Below are positions 53,157-62,178 of a stretch of DNA of 64,000 bases, in pieces. The DNA lies in the NCBI GenBank assembly GCA_022824025.1, contig JAJEBF010000014.1, positions 1 to 64,000 on the forward strand. The letters run 5' to 3'. Origin of the DNA: Caldilineaceae bacterium (lineage in GTDB: Bacteria > Chloroflexota > Anaerolineae > Caldilineales > Caldilineaceae). Below the pieces are notes generated by a model, which had not been told where the DNA came from, searched no databases, and saw nothing but the letters and a program-made list of their open reading frames with translations. Both the position numbers and the translations under genes were made by a program. The stretch's first letter is position 1. Each line of letters starts with the position of its first letter.

Positions 53157-54027
53157 TGGAGAACACTTCCGGGGCCCCAGGCGAATACCTTGGCGCGACC
53201 CCGCAAAGAAACGTAACCGGCGCGTCCGACATATTGTAGTACTGGTGCGCCGCGCCCTCAGGCACGAAAAAGCCGTCGCCCGGCCGCAACTCAAACCAGC
53301 GCGGCCCGTCGTTTTCGGGCGCCCGTACGTTCAATGTACCTTCCAAGAGGTAGAGACTTTCGTCTCCGCCATGAATTTCGACATCGCTGCGCTGTCCAGG
53401 CAACAACTGCATCTTCCCAACGGTCAGATGCTCGGTCGCCGCCAGGATCCCAACCAGCAGTTGTTGCTTCGCTCCCTCCAGACGCCACAGCAGGTCCGCC
53501 TCGCGCACAGGTCGGATCGTGAAGGTGTCCGCGGCCTCCGCCTGCGCGCCGGGCCAGCGTCCCATCCACTGTTCCTGCGCATACTTGAGCGAATCCAGGT
53601 TCGGCTTTGTCTGCGCGTATGATCCCGAGGTCCCCTGGGAAGGCGGCGGCGCGAAGAATTCGATGACTCGCAGCGGCTCTGTACTGAAATTGAACGCGTG
53701 ATGCCACGTATCCCGCCGGAAAAACGCTGCCTCTCCCGGTTGCACGCGGTGGACCTCCCCTGTTTCAGGGTTGCTCAGCGCCATCACGCCGCTGAGAACG
53801 TACAGCACTTCATCCGCCGCAAAGATCGTGCGATAGCTGTCTGAGTGACGGAAGGCCCCGCCGGGCGGCAGGCCGAATACCAACTGGTGAATCTTCGCGC
53901 TCGACACGTAGATCCAGTCCGCCACCTCCCCCGACTCATCGTCTCCCCAGAGATGGCGCGTAACCGTCTCGTAAGGAATGTGCGCGGGCCCGTCGAAAGT
54001 GGGCCGGGGCGAAGCCGAATAGCTCAT
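53140..54027 (-). CDS. Bicupin protein (glyoxylate-induced / ureidoglycine-aminohydrolase-like)
   Basis: The 295-residue protein has two cupin barrels. The first has DEVLYVLSGVMAL and the metal-type RRDTWHHAFN around residue 105. The second has EIHGGDESLYLLEGTLNV and DGFFVPEGAAHQYYN near 255-270. The two-cupin layout is shared with (S)-ureidoglycine aminohydrolase and with regulatory or isomerase proteins; no purine genes are nearby. Its ATG overlaps the stop of the upstream Gfo/Idh gene by one base (TGATG), so the two are translationally coupled. Confidence 0.78.
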   Translation of the reverse strand: MSYSASPRPTFDGPAHIPYETVTRHLWGDDESGEVADWIYVSSAKIHQLVFGLPPGGAFRHSDSYRTIFAADEVLYVLSGVMALSNPETGEVHRVQPGEAAFFRRDTWHHAFNFSTEPLRVIEFFAPPPSQGTSGSYAQTKPNLDSLKYAQEQWMGRWPGAQAEAADTFTIRPVREADLLWRLEGAKQQLLVGILAATEHLTVGKMQLLPGQRSDVEIHGGDESLYLLEGTLNVRAPENDGPRWFELRPGDGFFVPEGAAHQYYNMSDAPVTFLCGVAPRYSPGAPEVFSNGREP

Positions 54028-55133
54028 CAGCGCTGTGTCCTGTCGTGAACCATGTGCGGCGCCACTTCCTCCCGCCCCTCCTCGAATGTCGGCGGCGTGA
54101 AACTGCTTTCGAGCAGCTTCTCCTGCCCGTCGCGACCAGATTCCTGCGCCTTGAGCATAATTTCGAGCACGTGGTAAGCATGTTCCGGCTTGACATCCGG
54201 CGTCCTATTGTTGCGGATGCAGTCGATCATGTGATTCATACCGTCGGTCCAGTGCCAGTTCCGGTCCGTATCTTCATATACCTGCCATGCGCCAACGTCA
54301 TTTCGCCACAACTCGTAGCCGGAGGGGTCCCAGTCGTCTCCCATCATCTGAAGCGTGCCCTCGCTGCCATACAGTTCAAGCGCGGGACTGCGGTACTTCT
54401 GCATCGTGAAGCCGGTCGAAACAACGCCAAAGACCGAATCCCCCCAATCGATTAACACGTGGGCATTGTCTTCGGCTTCCGCTTCCATCATCTTGCCCCC
54501 GACGAGGCGCTGGGGAATCGCCACGCCCGTCATGGCCATCACCCGTTTGGCCGGCCCGAGCCAGCCGGTGAGGCAGGTGATATTGTAGACGCCCAGGTCG
54601 AACAGAGCCCCGCCGCCTTTGAGGTAGTACCACGGCCTCCAATCGGGTCCCGAATGACCGTACCGCGCCCGCGCCATCAACACTTTGCCAATATCGCCGC
54701 CATGGATGTGGCGCCACATCGTCTGGTACGTCGCGCTGAGGACGACGTGCGGCGCGCATACCAGTAAGCCGGGACTCCGCTGCGCAAGCGCCACAATCTC
54801 GGCTGCCTCCTCCAACGTCACCGCCATCGGCTTTTCGACCAGTACGTGTTTGCCCTCCTCTAACGCCGCGCGCGTGATCGGGCCATGCTCCAACATCGAC
54901 GTCAGCACCATCACCATCTCGACTTCATCATCGCCGACAACATCCTCGTAATTTGTGCTGAACCGGGGAATGCCGAATCTTTCCTTCAACATCGGCTCCA
55001 ACTCCTCTTCGACATCGCAGGCGATGACAACCTCACAATGTCCCCGCGCGCGCAGGCCCTCCATCAGCCGCATGTATGAGCCCTGCATTACGTGCCCGGA
55101 GCCGACAATCCCGATTCGCGTGGGTTGGGTCAT
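54027..55133 (-). CDS. Gfo/Idh/MocA-family oxidoreductase
   Basis: The 368-residue protein has the Rossmann motif RIGIVGSGHVMQG, the canonical EKP motif in VLVEKPMAVTL, and GGGALFDLGVYNITCL as the second catalytic region. Near the end, NHMIDCIRNNRTPDV matches the family's usual C-terminal motif. It probably oxidises a sugar or its derivative with NAD(P)+. GAGGGAA precedes the ATG. It starts 56 bp after the sterol-desaturase-like gene and is coupled to the bicupin gene. Confidence 0.9.
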   Translation of the reverse strand: MTQPTRIGIVGSGHVMQGSYMRLMEGLRARGHCEVVIACDVEEELEPMLKERFGIPRFSTNYEDVVGDDEVEMVMVLTSMLEHGPITRAALEEGKHVLVEKPMAVTLEEAAEIVALAQRSPGLLVCAPHVVLSATYQTMWRHIHGGDIGKVLMARARYGHSGPDWRPWYYLKGGGALFDLGVYNITCLTGWLGPAKRVMAMTGVAIPQRLVGGKMMEAEAEDNAHVLIDWGDSVFGVVSTGFTMQKYRSPALELYGSEGTLQMMGDDWDPSGYELWRNDVGAWQVYEDTDRNWHWTDGMNHMIDCIRNNRTPDVKPEHAYHVLEIMLKAQESGRDGQEKLLESSFTPPTFEEGREEVAPHMVHDRTQR

Positions 55134-55189
55134 CTGAAATTTCCCTCAGTGAGTATTTGAATTGTCGCGCGACATTGCAGCTGTCTGGC

Positions 55190-56215
55190 CTAGGCTGCAG
55201 AGGACCGGATCTTGTGCTGAGCGAATCGCTTCGCCCGCATCGCCTCGTGCGCTTCGTCCGAACCGTCGTGGCTCGTGCCAAACCAGTAATCAAACGGCAT
55301 GTCCGGCTCTCCGTAGTTGCATTCAAAGTAGCGGTGATGCAACTGGTGAAAATAGGACGCCGCCGACAGGTTATACTTGCCGTTGACGATGACCGCTTCA
55401 AAACCGACATGGCCCTGCGCCGGCGTCAGCCCCGCATGCTGCAGGTTCAACACCACGTGAATCGGGTGTGAAGGAACAATCCAGTGGATCGCCGCGCAAC
55501 TGAAATAGAGAATGTGCTCAATCGGGTGCATCGACAGTCCCGACCAGGGGCCAACGTTTATGTTGCGGTGATGAAGGTAGTGCCCCGCCTTGTACAGGGG
55601 CGGCCAGTGCAGCAAGCGGTGTACCCAATAGAAATGAAACAGCCGCCACAGTGGGATGGCGGCCAGTAGAAGGACAAAGTATACGGGATGGGCTCGCGGG
55701 TCCACGTAGGGGATATACTCATTCGCATACATCCACAGAGTGACCACCTCATAGGCCGTCCAAATCGTGCCCCCGCTGACACAGCTCCAGAAGATGTTGT
55801 CAAACAACTGGTTGCCGCCCAGGAACTGCTTCTTCCCTTTCGCCATCCAGTCCGGCGTATACTTGAGCTGGAAACCCTGTGACTTGCGCGCCCATAACCA
55901 CAGATGCCACGCGCTCACAATGACGATCAGCATCACCTGGTTGCGCACGAAAATGTACAGAATCCAGTCGGCGCTGAACCGCGTCATCCGAGACATCTCC
56001 GGTTGGAGATAGATCACGGTCAGCGCGGCGATGACCGCATAGATGAAATTCCACGGAAACAGATAGTTGTAAAGCCACTTGGCCGCCTCCATCGGCTTCG
56101 GCGGCCACGCGAATATCGGATTGGGCAATTTGACCCCTTCCGGCTGCCAGTTTCCGCGCGCATCGCGCGGCATTCCGTCGACCAAACCCTCCCGTTCAGC
56201 GCTGATGTCTGCCAT
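55190..56215 (-). CDS. Sterol desaturase / fatty acid hydroxylase superfamily membrane di-iron enzyme
   Basis: From ATG 56215, preceded by GGAGGGG, the protein has 341 residues with several hydrophobic helices. All three His-rich iron motifs are present: H199RLLH203, H212YLHH216 and H290QLHH294. Such enzymes hydroxylate or desaturate lipids or sterols at the membrane with O2. Placing it in a sugar-catabolic operon is unusual. It could modify a hopanoid, a carotenoid or a glycolipid, or a lipid taken up from the environment. Confidence 0.88.
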   Translation of the reverse strand: MADISAEREGLVDGMPRDARGNWQPEGVKLPNPIFAWPPKPMEAAKWLYNYLFPWNFIYAVIAALTVIYLQPEMSRMTRFSADWILYIFVRNQVMLIVIVSAWHLWLWARKSQGFQLKYTPDWMAKGKKQFLGGNQLFDNIFWSCVSGGTIWTAYEVVTLWMYANEYIPYVDPRAHPVYFVLLLAAIPLWRLFHFYWVHRLLHWPPLYKAGHYLHHRNINVGPWSGLSMHPIEHILYFSCAAIHWIVPSHPIHVVLNLQHAGLTPAQGHVGFEAVIVNGKYNLSAASYFHQLHHRYFECNYGEPDMPFDYWFGTSHDGSDEAHEAMRAKRFAQHKIRSSAA

Positions 56216-56347
56216 GATACCCCTCCTGGAGTCTGACTCTGAGTTACCGCGGTTGGCAGCAGTTGTCCTTTGTCTTCGGAGGCTCTCCACCCCATTCTAC
56301 GAATCTATGCCATATGCGCAACGCCAAATCACAGTACCCTGCGGCCC

Positions 56348-57085
56348 TCAGCTGCCATGCTCCTCCACCGGCACGCCAGCCAGTAGACCGCTTTCGTGCA
56401 TGTCGACCCATTCATCCAGAAAGACCTTGTTCCAATGGTCCGTTAGCGGGTGATCGAGCATGTCCCGGTATACCGTCCACATCGTGACCAGTTCGTCCGC
56501 GCCGTCGCGGAAGGCAGCGTGCGCCGTCTCCACCGAGCGCACCAGCGCGGCCATGATGTAGGGCCTGTCGTCCCAGCCGCGGAACATGCGCGCGCACTCG
56601 CGGATCAGCTTGGTCGGGTCCCCTCCCATCTCGCGTACCGGATCGCAGAAGGGCAGGATGTGGTCGACCCCAGCCTGCGCAACCGCCGCTGCCTGGTTCA
56701 GAGAGAAGACCGTCGTGCAAAATGTCTCGACCCCCTCTTGCCTGAGAATGCTGAAAGCCTTGAGTCCATTCAGCGTACACGGAATCTTCAGGATGATCTG
56801 AGGCGACATGTCTGTGAAGACCTTGCCCACCGCCAGCAACTCCTCAACACTGTGGCCGTCAATCTCGATGACAACTGGCTTGACCGTCATCTCAAGATAT
56901 GCCTCTGTCAAGGCTATGACGCTGCCGTACGGTTTGGCGTATTCATTGAGCACGACTGTGTTGGTTACGATTCCGGCTATGCCCAGCGGCATCAGTTCCT
57001 CCAGGTCTGCCGGCGGCCCCGCCAGCCAGATTGTTGGACCTCGACCGGTGGAACGCGTCTTTTTTACCAGCCCCTTCTCCTGCAT
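56348..57085 (-). CDS. Transaldolase-like protein
   Basis: From ATG 57085, preceded by GAGGGAAG, the protein has 245 residues. GIAGIVTNTVVL resembles the T-x-T-N-P segment at the start of the transaldolase barrel, and IILKIPCTLNGLKAFS contains the Schiff-base Lys100, as in transaldolase and fructose-6-phosphate aldolase. It therefore probably transfers or cleaves a three-carbon unit from sugar phosphates. It sits between PhyH (415 bp upstream) and the sterol-desaturase-like gene (132 bp downstream). Confidence 0.82.
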   Translation of the reverse strand: MQEKGLVKKTRSTGRGPTIWLAGPPADLEELMPLGIAGIVTNTVVLNEYAKPYGSVIALTEAYLEMTVKPVVIEIDGHSVEELLAVGKVFTDMSPQIILKIPCTLNGLKAFSILRQEGVETFCTTVFSLNQAAAVAQAGVDHILPFCDPVREMGGDPTKLIRECARMFRGWDDRPYIMAALVRSVETAHAAFRDGADELVTMWTVYRDMLDHPLTDHWNKVFLDEWVDMHESGLLAGVPVEEHGS

Positions 57086-57500
57086 GGTGTCTTCCCTCTT
57101 TTTCTTGAATTCCTGCAACAAACCTGTTAAATGTCAAAATGACGCCCTCTATTCCAAGCGAAACAGCCTGCAGGCTTGCGGCCCTTCCTCGGAATGCTCC
57201 ATTCTCCTCTTCACCGTTGGGAAACCGGGGCGAACGCCTTGCATACCAGCCCCCTCGTTTGACGCCTACAGGAGCCCATCATCGTTTTCGCTCAGAGCCG
57301 TAGTGTCTTTCCCTGTGCGAACCAAACGAAACCGGCGTCCTGCGGAGCGTTCATCGATCTTCGCCTCAGCGCACCGGCCGGAAAACGGTCTATCAGACGG
57401 CAACGCCTCCTTCAGCAATCAAGGCAAAGGGAAGGGCTCATCTTCCTCCCTGTCTGTCATTCCGAGAGGTTCCAAGGTGGATCCTGAACGCCTGCGACTG
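57086..57500. other. Intergenic region between PhyH and transaldolase-like genes
   Basis: No gene is seen in this 415-bp gap. On the minus strand TTGACA occurs at 57137-57132, about 46 bp before the transaldolase ATG, but the sequence 17 bp further on (AGGAAT) is a poor -10 box, so a promoter is only possible. The remaining bases show no repeat or coding pattern that I recognise. Confidence 0.4.
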
Positions 57501-58298
57501 TCATCGTCCCGCGACAATCGGATGAAACTCGTGTTCCCAGGGGCCGCCAACCTCCATCTCTTCTTCCGCCCCTGCCGGGTCCTTGCCTCCGGTAAAGCGC
57601 GTGTAGTCCGGGATGTAGATGATGGCGAAGGCCCGCCGCGGCTTTTTCGTGCGGTTGGGGCCGGCGTAGTGAAACGTGCATCCGTGGTGAAAGGTAACGC
57701 CTCCTGCGCGCATCGGCATCGCCTTCGGCTGGGGCGCGTCGTAGCCCTGTTCCTTGAAACGATCGACCACGCTGTCGCCCTCGTCGGTCAGGCTGATTGG
57801 GTCCAGCCTGCCGTATTTGTGCGTGCCGGGCACGAAGTGCAGACAGCCGTTTTCGACGTTGACATCGTCCACCGCGATCCATGCTGACAGCGCGCCGACG
57901 GGGTCCATCGGCCAGTATGGGGCGTCCTGGTGCCAGTTGGTCTGTTTGCTCTCCTGTCCCCCTGGTTTGATCATCGCATGGTCATGGTAAATGCGCACGT
58001 GCCGGCAACGGCTCAACTGCCGTGCGTATTCGGCCAGGCGCGGGTCGAGCGCAATCTCCTTCGCCTCGGGGAAATCGGTCCACAGGTTGACCATCTGGTT
58101 GAAGACGCGCTCATATTCTTCGGAGAATCGGCCGCCTTGCTCCGCTCCGCGAATGCGTTCGCGCTCGGAGGCGACTGCGCTGTCCAAGGCCTGCCGCAGC
58201 GAGGAGAGCTGCTCCTGCGAAAGGAAGTCGTGATACTGAATGAATCCATTTTCCTGGAAAAACTCGATGTCGGCTGGATCAACCACAATGTCTGGCAT
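57501..58298 (-). CDS. PhyH-type Fe(II)/2-oxoglutarate dioxygenase
   Basis: The 265-residue protein starts at ATG 58298, preceded by CAGGAAA; a longer in-frame extension to 58565 lacks family features. The metal site is H123-Q-D125 in NWHQDAPYW, the distal His210 is in CTFHYAGPN, and Arg221/222 follow. VENGCLHFVPGTHKYG is the conserved family turn. It resembles ectoine-hydroxylase-type members in this region, but there are no ectoine genes here. It begins a sub-operon after a promoter at 58639-58668. Confidence 0.9.
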   Translation of the reverse strand: MPDIVVDPADIEFFQENGFIQYHDFLSQEQLSSLRQALDSAVASERERIRGAEQGGRFSEEYERVFNQMVNLWTDFPEAKEIALDPRLAEYARQLSRCRHVRIYHDHAMIKPGGQESKQTNWHQDAPYWPMDPVGALSAWIAVDDVNVENGCLHFVPGTHKYGRLDPISLTDEGDSVVDRFKEQGYDAPQPKAMPMRAGGVTFHHGCTFHYAGPNRTKKPRRAFAIIYIPDYTRFTGGKDPAGAEEEMEVGGPWEHEFHPIVAGR

Positions 58299-58749
58299 AT
58301 TTTCCTGTCCCGATTGTTCGTGAAGAAACGCAGACTGTGCTGCGTCTTTCCCCTCTCTCCCGCTTCGAAGGATAAGACCCTGTTCCGACCCGGCCGCATC
58401 GTCCTGGCATTTACCTGCAGACATTTCGGGAGGCGCCGCGATCGCCTCTGCCAAATACGGGCGGCACTCCCAAGCCTCAACATGGACGCCCGGCGCAGCC
58501 TCGATCACCAGTGATGCTATCGGAGTGGGAAGATATTCGACCGTCTCAGGCGCGAATCTCAGCAAAAGATAGAATCGACCAGATCGCCGTCAATCCTGCC
58601 TGTCTGCCGGCGGGCCGGTAGTTCGCGGGGCGGTTGAAATTATATATGGAGCGGATAGGGAAAAGCAAACAGGTCCTGCAGAGGCCGAATACCGATTCAC
58701 TTGGAGAGACCCGGTCCGGACCGCCTGGCGGCGGTGACCATTCCGCGTC
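58299..58749. other. Intergenic region between permease and PhyH genes
   Basis: This 451-bp gap holds the promoter listed at 58639-58668. An open frame continues from the PhyH gene upstream to 58565 (89 codons, including EYLPTPIASLVIEAAPGVHV). This looks partly protein-like but has no ribosome-binding site, so it may be a decayed upstream gene or chance. No other gene is seen. Confidence 0.4.
58639..58668 (-). promoter_or_regulatory. Probable promoter for the PhyH-to-GH32 minus-strand set
   Basis: On the minus strand TTGCTT (58668-58663), an 18-bp spacer and TATAAT (58644-58639) form a plausible promoter with a perfect -10 box. It is in the gap after the permease gene and would drive the PhyH gene starting at 58298, about 340 bp away. 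The long leader weakens the assignment. Confidence 0.5.
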
Positions 58750-59643
58750 CTAGCCCTTGATCCCGGTGATCACGATCCCCTGAATGAAGTAGCGCTGGGC
58801 AATGAAAAAAGCGGCCATCAGCGGGATGATCGACACAAGCGTCATGGCCATCAGCGGGCCCAATCTGACATAGGTGTCGCCTCCCCCCATCTGAGTTTCG
58901 AACAGACGCAGACCCAGCGCAATGGGAAATAGCCTGGAATCATTCAGATAGATCAAGGGAGTGATGAAGTTGTTCCAGTTGAAGGAGAAATTCAGGATCG
59001 CCAGGACGCCGATCACCGGCTTGGACAGAGGTAGGATGATATGGCGGTAAATGCCAAACCAGCTGCAACCATCGATTCGCGCCGCCTCATCCAGGTCGGT
59101 CGAAATCGTCATATAGAACTGCCGCATCAAGAAGACATCATAGGCCGCTGACAGCCATTCCGGCGCCATAATCGGCCAAAATGTGTTGACCAGGCGCAGA
59201 CGGCTCCAGAAGAGATATGTCGGAATCATTGTCACCTGCGGCGGCAGCATCATCGTTGCCAGCAGGACAAAGAAGATGATCGTGCGGCCCTTGAACGGGA
59301 TGCGCGCAAAACCAAAGGCCACCAGTGAGTTCGTAATCAGTATGATGGCGGTATTTGTTACTGTGATGAAGATTGTGTTCCAGTAGAAGAGCAGGAACGG
59401 CATCTCCACCCAGGGATCTATGTAGTTCGCCCAGCGCAACTCCGGCGGAATCCAGACGATCGGAATACGGTTGATCAGTTCAGGCGATTTCAAGGAGGTG
59501 GAGATCATCCACAACAAGGGCGTGGAAAAGATGAAGGCCCCCGCCGTGATCACCAGATACAGGACGACGCGCCCCGAAATATGCTCCACCCGGTAGCGGC
59601 CTCTACCCCTGTGTATGGACGGCAGCGACTGTCCCCTGATCAT
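58750..59643 (-). CDS. CUT1-type sugar ABC transporter permease (MalG-like)
   Basis: The start at 59643 makes a four-base ATGA overlap with the upstream permease and gives 297 residues; the longer frame to 59673 is less likely. The EAA loop DEAARIDGCSWFGIYRHIILP and STPLLWMISTSLKSP are typical of MalG-type permeases. It is the third gene of the second sugar importer. No ATPase gene accompanies it. Confidence 0.93.
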   Translation of the reverse strand: MIRGQSLPSIHRGRGRYRVEHISGRVVLYLVITAGAFIFSTPLLWMISTSLKSPELINRIPIVWIPPELRWANYIDPWVEMPFLLFYWNTIFITVTNTAIILITNSLVAFGFARIPFKGRTIIFFVLLATMMLPPQVTMIPTYLFWSRLRLVNTFWPIMAPEWLSAAYDVFLMRQFYMTISTDLDEAARIDGCSWFGIYRHIILPLSKPVIGVLAILNFSFNWNNFITPLIYLNDSRLFPIALGLRLFETQMGGGDTYVRLGPLMAMTLVSIIPLMAAFFIAQRYFIQGIVITGIKG

Positions 59644-60575
59644 CCTCTGACCTCTCCCGCATAGAACACCCACGCCTCAGAGCTGCGCACGATCAACACA
59701 GTAAAGAGCATCACAATCGTAAAGAGCACCCAGGCAATGGCCGAAGCGTATCCAAAGTGAAACTGCTGGAAACCCTTGCGGTACAGCAATAGAACCATCG
59801 TTAGTGTCGAATTATCGGGTCCCCCCGCCGTGATAATGTATGACTGCGTGAAGATCTGCCATGCGCCGATGATACTGATAATCAGGTTGAAGTAAATTGT
59901 CGGCGTCAACATCGGCAGAGTGATCCGCCAGAAGCGGTGCCAGGCATTTGCCCCGTCTATTGAAGCCGCATGGTACAGATCGGTCGGGATCCCCTGTAGC
60001 CCGGCCAGATAGAGCAGCATGTTCCCGCCCGCAGCCCAGACTCCCATCAGGATAAAGGCCGGCATCGCCCATGTCGTGGAAAAAAGCCACTTCGGCCCTT
60101 CGATGCCGAGGAGAGCAAGCCCCTGGTTGATCAATCCCCAGCGCGGCTGAAGCAGATACTTCCACAGTATGGCCACCGCAACCCCCGATACGATTGACGG
60201 CAGGTAATAGACAACGCGATACACACCCTGAAACTTCACATTCTGATTCAGAAAGAGCGCAATCACCAGCGAAAAAACGAGCGCCAGCGGGACCATGCCA
60301 AACGCATAGTACGCGGTGACCGTCAGGCTCTTCCAGAAGAGAGGATCGCGGAACAACCGTGTGTAGTTGTCGAACCCAATGAAATCAAATGTCGTGAAAA
60401 AGTCCGTCTTGAACAGGCTGATCCCAAGCGAGACGATCATTGCCCCCGCGTTGAGCGTCAGGAATTTGAGAATCCAAGGAGTGATGAACAGATAGCCTGC
60501 GATGTTGATACGCGCCTGCGGCGACAGGGCAAACCGGCCGCGCGCCGGCGAATTTCCGGACACTGCTTGCGCCAT
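59640..60575 (-). CDS. CUT1-type sugar ABC transporter permease (MalF-like)
   Basis: From ATG 60575, preceded by GGGGAGGAA, the protein has 311 residues. The first helix is GYLFITPWILKFLTL and the EAA loop is YHAASIDGANAWHRFWRITLP. It follows the binding-protein gene by 85 bp and its end overlaps the next permease start. Confidence 0.93.
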   Translation of the reverse strand: MAQAVSGNSPARGRFALSPQARINIAGYLFITPWILKFLTLNAGAMIVSLGISLFKTDFFTTFDFIGFDNYTRLFRDPLFWKSLTVTAYYAFGMVPLALVFSLVIALFLNQNVKFQGVYRVVYYLPSIVSGVAVAILWKYLLQPRWGLINQGLALLGIEGPKWLFSTTWAMPAFILMGVWAAGGNMLLYLAGLQGIPTDLYHAASIDGANAWHRFWRITLPMLTPTIYFNLIISIIGAWQIFTQSYIITAGGPDNSTLTMVLLLYRKGFQQFHFGYASAIAWVLFTIVMLFTVLIVRSSEAWVFYAGEVRG

Positions 60576-60660
60576 GATTCCTCCCCATTCGAGAGCGGAA
60601 TGCAAAAGAGTGAGGAGAAAGAGCCTCTCCCTCCCCCCACTCTTGCCATCCCGTTGTATG

Positions 60661-62031
60661 TTATTCCAGGCTCGCCTGGTAGGCCTCCACTTCCGCGCAA
60701 ACCTCGATCATCAAGCTCGGATCGGCATCGCCCAAATTGAATATCCTCTCCATGGCCGGGCCGATCAACTCAAACGCGGCAGCGTTGTCCTTGAACCAGA
60801 TCACGTTTTCAAGATAGCCCATCTCCATCATCTCAGGGATGATCTCGAGATGCTTGTCCGCCACCGCAGGAAACTCCTCGCGGTATACATCTACGGCTTT
60901 ATTCATCAGCGACTTGCGGATCGGCAGGGAGCCCTCAGAGCGAAGCGTGCCCAGCTCCTGGAACACAGGGCCCGACAGGAAGTTGATGAAATGCCATGCT
61001 TCGTCAGGATGGCTGCTGCCGTTCCAAATCGACCATGCGTCAGCATCGCCCAAGGCGTCTCGCCGCACAGGTCCGCTGGGCACGTGCGCGTAGTCCCAGT
61101 TTATCTCCTGGCCGACCTGCTCCGCCTGCTGCGCCGGCCGCACATTGAACCAGGGTATTGCCACCCGGCCGGACACAAAGTCGTCGTAGGTGCCGCTCAC
61201 GTCTTCCGGTCGGATAAAGGGATTCGGCTCCTTCACCCACATGTTTTCAAACACCCAGTTCATGGCTTCCTGCGAAGCCGGCTCATCCAGCCAGCAGTCG
61301 GTGTCGTCGTTCGGATTGACATAATCGCCGCCAAACGCGCGCAGCCAGCCAAAGAATTCCGCCGACGAGGTGGGGACAATTCGGCTGCCCCAGAGGTCGA
61401 TGGCCCCGTCACCGTCCTTGTCCTGCGTGAGCGCCTCCGCCATCGCGGTAAACTCCTGCCAGTCCCAGTCTGCGCCGAAGTTGGAAGGATACGCGACGCC
61501 GTATTCGTCGAACAGGTCTTTGTTGTACGCCATGCAGCGTACGTCGATGTATTTGGGCATGCCCACGCGAATGCCGCGAATGCGCAACCTTGTCCACTGC
61601 GCTTCAATGAAATCGTCAAGATCGGCCTGGGTCAGGTCGCGGTCGACATAGGGCTGAATATCCAAGATCAGGTCCTTGGCTACCCAGACGTAGAAAATGT
61701 CAGGCCAGGCCTGGAAAATGTCCACAGCATCACCGGCGATCATCGAGGTCACCAGCTTGTCTGCCCAGCCGCTCGCGGCCGTTTCTACATTGACATTGAT
61801 AGGGGGATCCGTGTTCGCAGTAAAATTGTCGGCAATCAGGTCGGGGAAAACCTCTTGCGCCAGCTGAGAGTGCGGTCGCGACATGAATCGCAGCGTTACG
61901 CCTTCTGCCGCCGGCATGTCGCTGGCAGGCGCCGCTGTTTCGGCCGGGATACAGGCCGCCATGGCTACGCCGGCCGCGCCAACGGTCGCGCCCTTGAGAA
62001 AATCGCGCCGCGTGAATCTCTTTCCGTTCAT
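60661..62031 (-). CDS. Sugar-binding lipoprotein of second CUT1 importer (twin-arginine signal)
   Basis: From ATG 62031, preceded by AGGAGA, the protein has 456 residues. The signal contains TRRDFLKGAT and lipobox MAAC with Cys27, again a Tat-exported lipoprotein. The family 1 sugar-binding layout is seen in TLRFMSRPHSQ and KYIDVRCMAYNKDLFDEYG. An EF-hand-like loop DKDGDGAIDLWG lies in the mature protein and may bind calcium. It is clearly different from the tandem binding proteins at 49-52 kb, so the two importers serve different sugars. Confidence 0.9.
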   Translation of the reverse strand: MNGKRFTRRDFLKGATVGAAGVAMAACIPAETAAPASDMPAAEGVTLRFMSRPHSQLAQEVFPDLIADNFTANTDPPINVNVETAASGWADKLVTSMIAGDAVDIFQAWPDIFYVWVAKDLILDIQPYVDRDLTQADLDDFIEAQWTRLRIRGIRVGMPKYIDVRCMAYNKDLFDEYGVAYPSNFGADWDWQEFTAMAEALTQDKDGDGAIDLWGSRIVPTSSAEFFGWLRAFGGDYVNPNDDTDCWLDEPASQEAMNWVFENMWVKEPNPFIRPEDVSGTYDDFVSGRVAIPWFNVRPAQQAEQVGQEINWDYAHVPSGPVRRDALGDADAWSIWNGSSHPDEAWHFINFLSGPVFQELGTLRSEGSLPIRKSLMNKAVDVYREEFPAVADKHLEIIPEMMEMGYLENVIWFKDNAAAFELIGPAMERIFNLGDADPSLMIEVCAEVEAYQASLE

Positions 62032-62178
62032 CTTATCGTCTCCTGTACACTCGTGAGCCCTTCGCCGCGATCTGGCCAAGGTCTTCCTGAAACGAGAAAT
62101 GATTTTCACGGCAATCACGTAACACGTTGTTCCCCTTTTCACCTCCTTTCCATTCAGGTAGAAAAGCGCCCAATTCGT

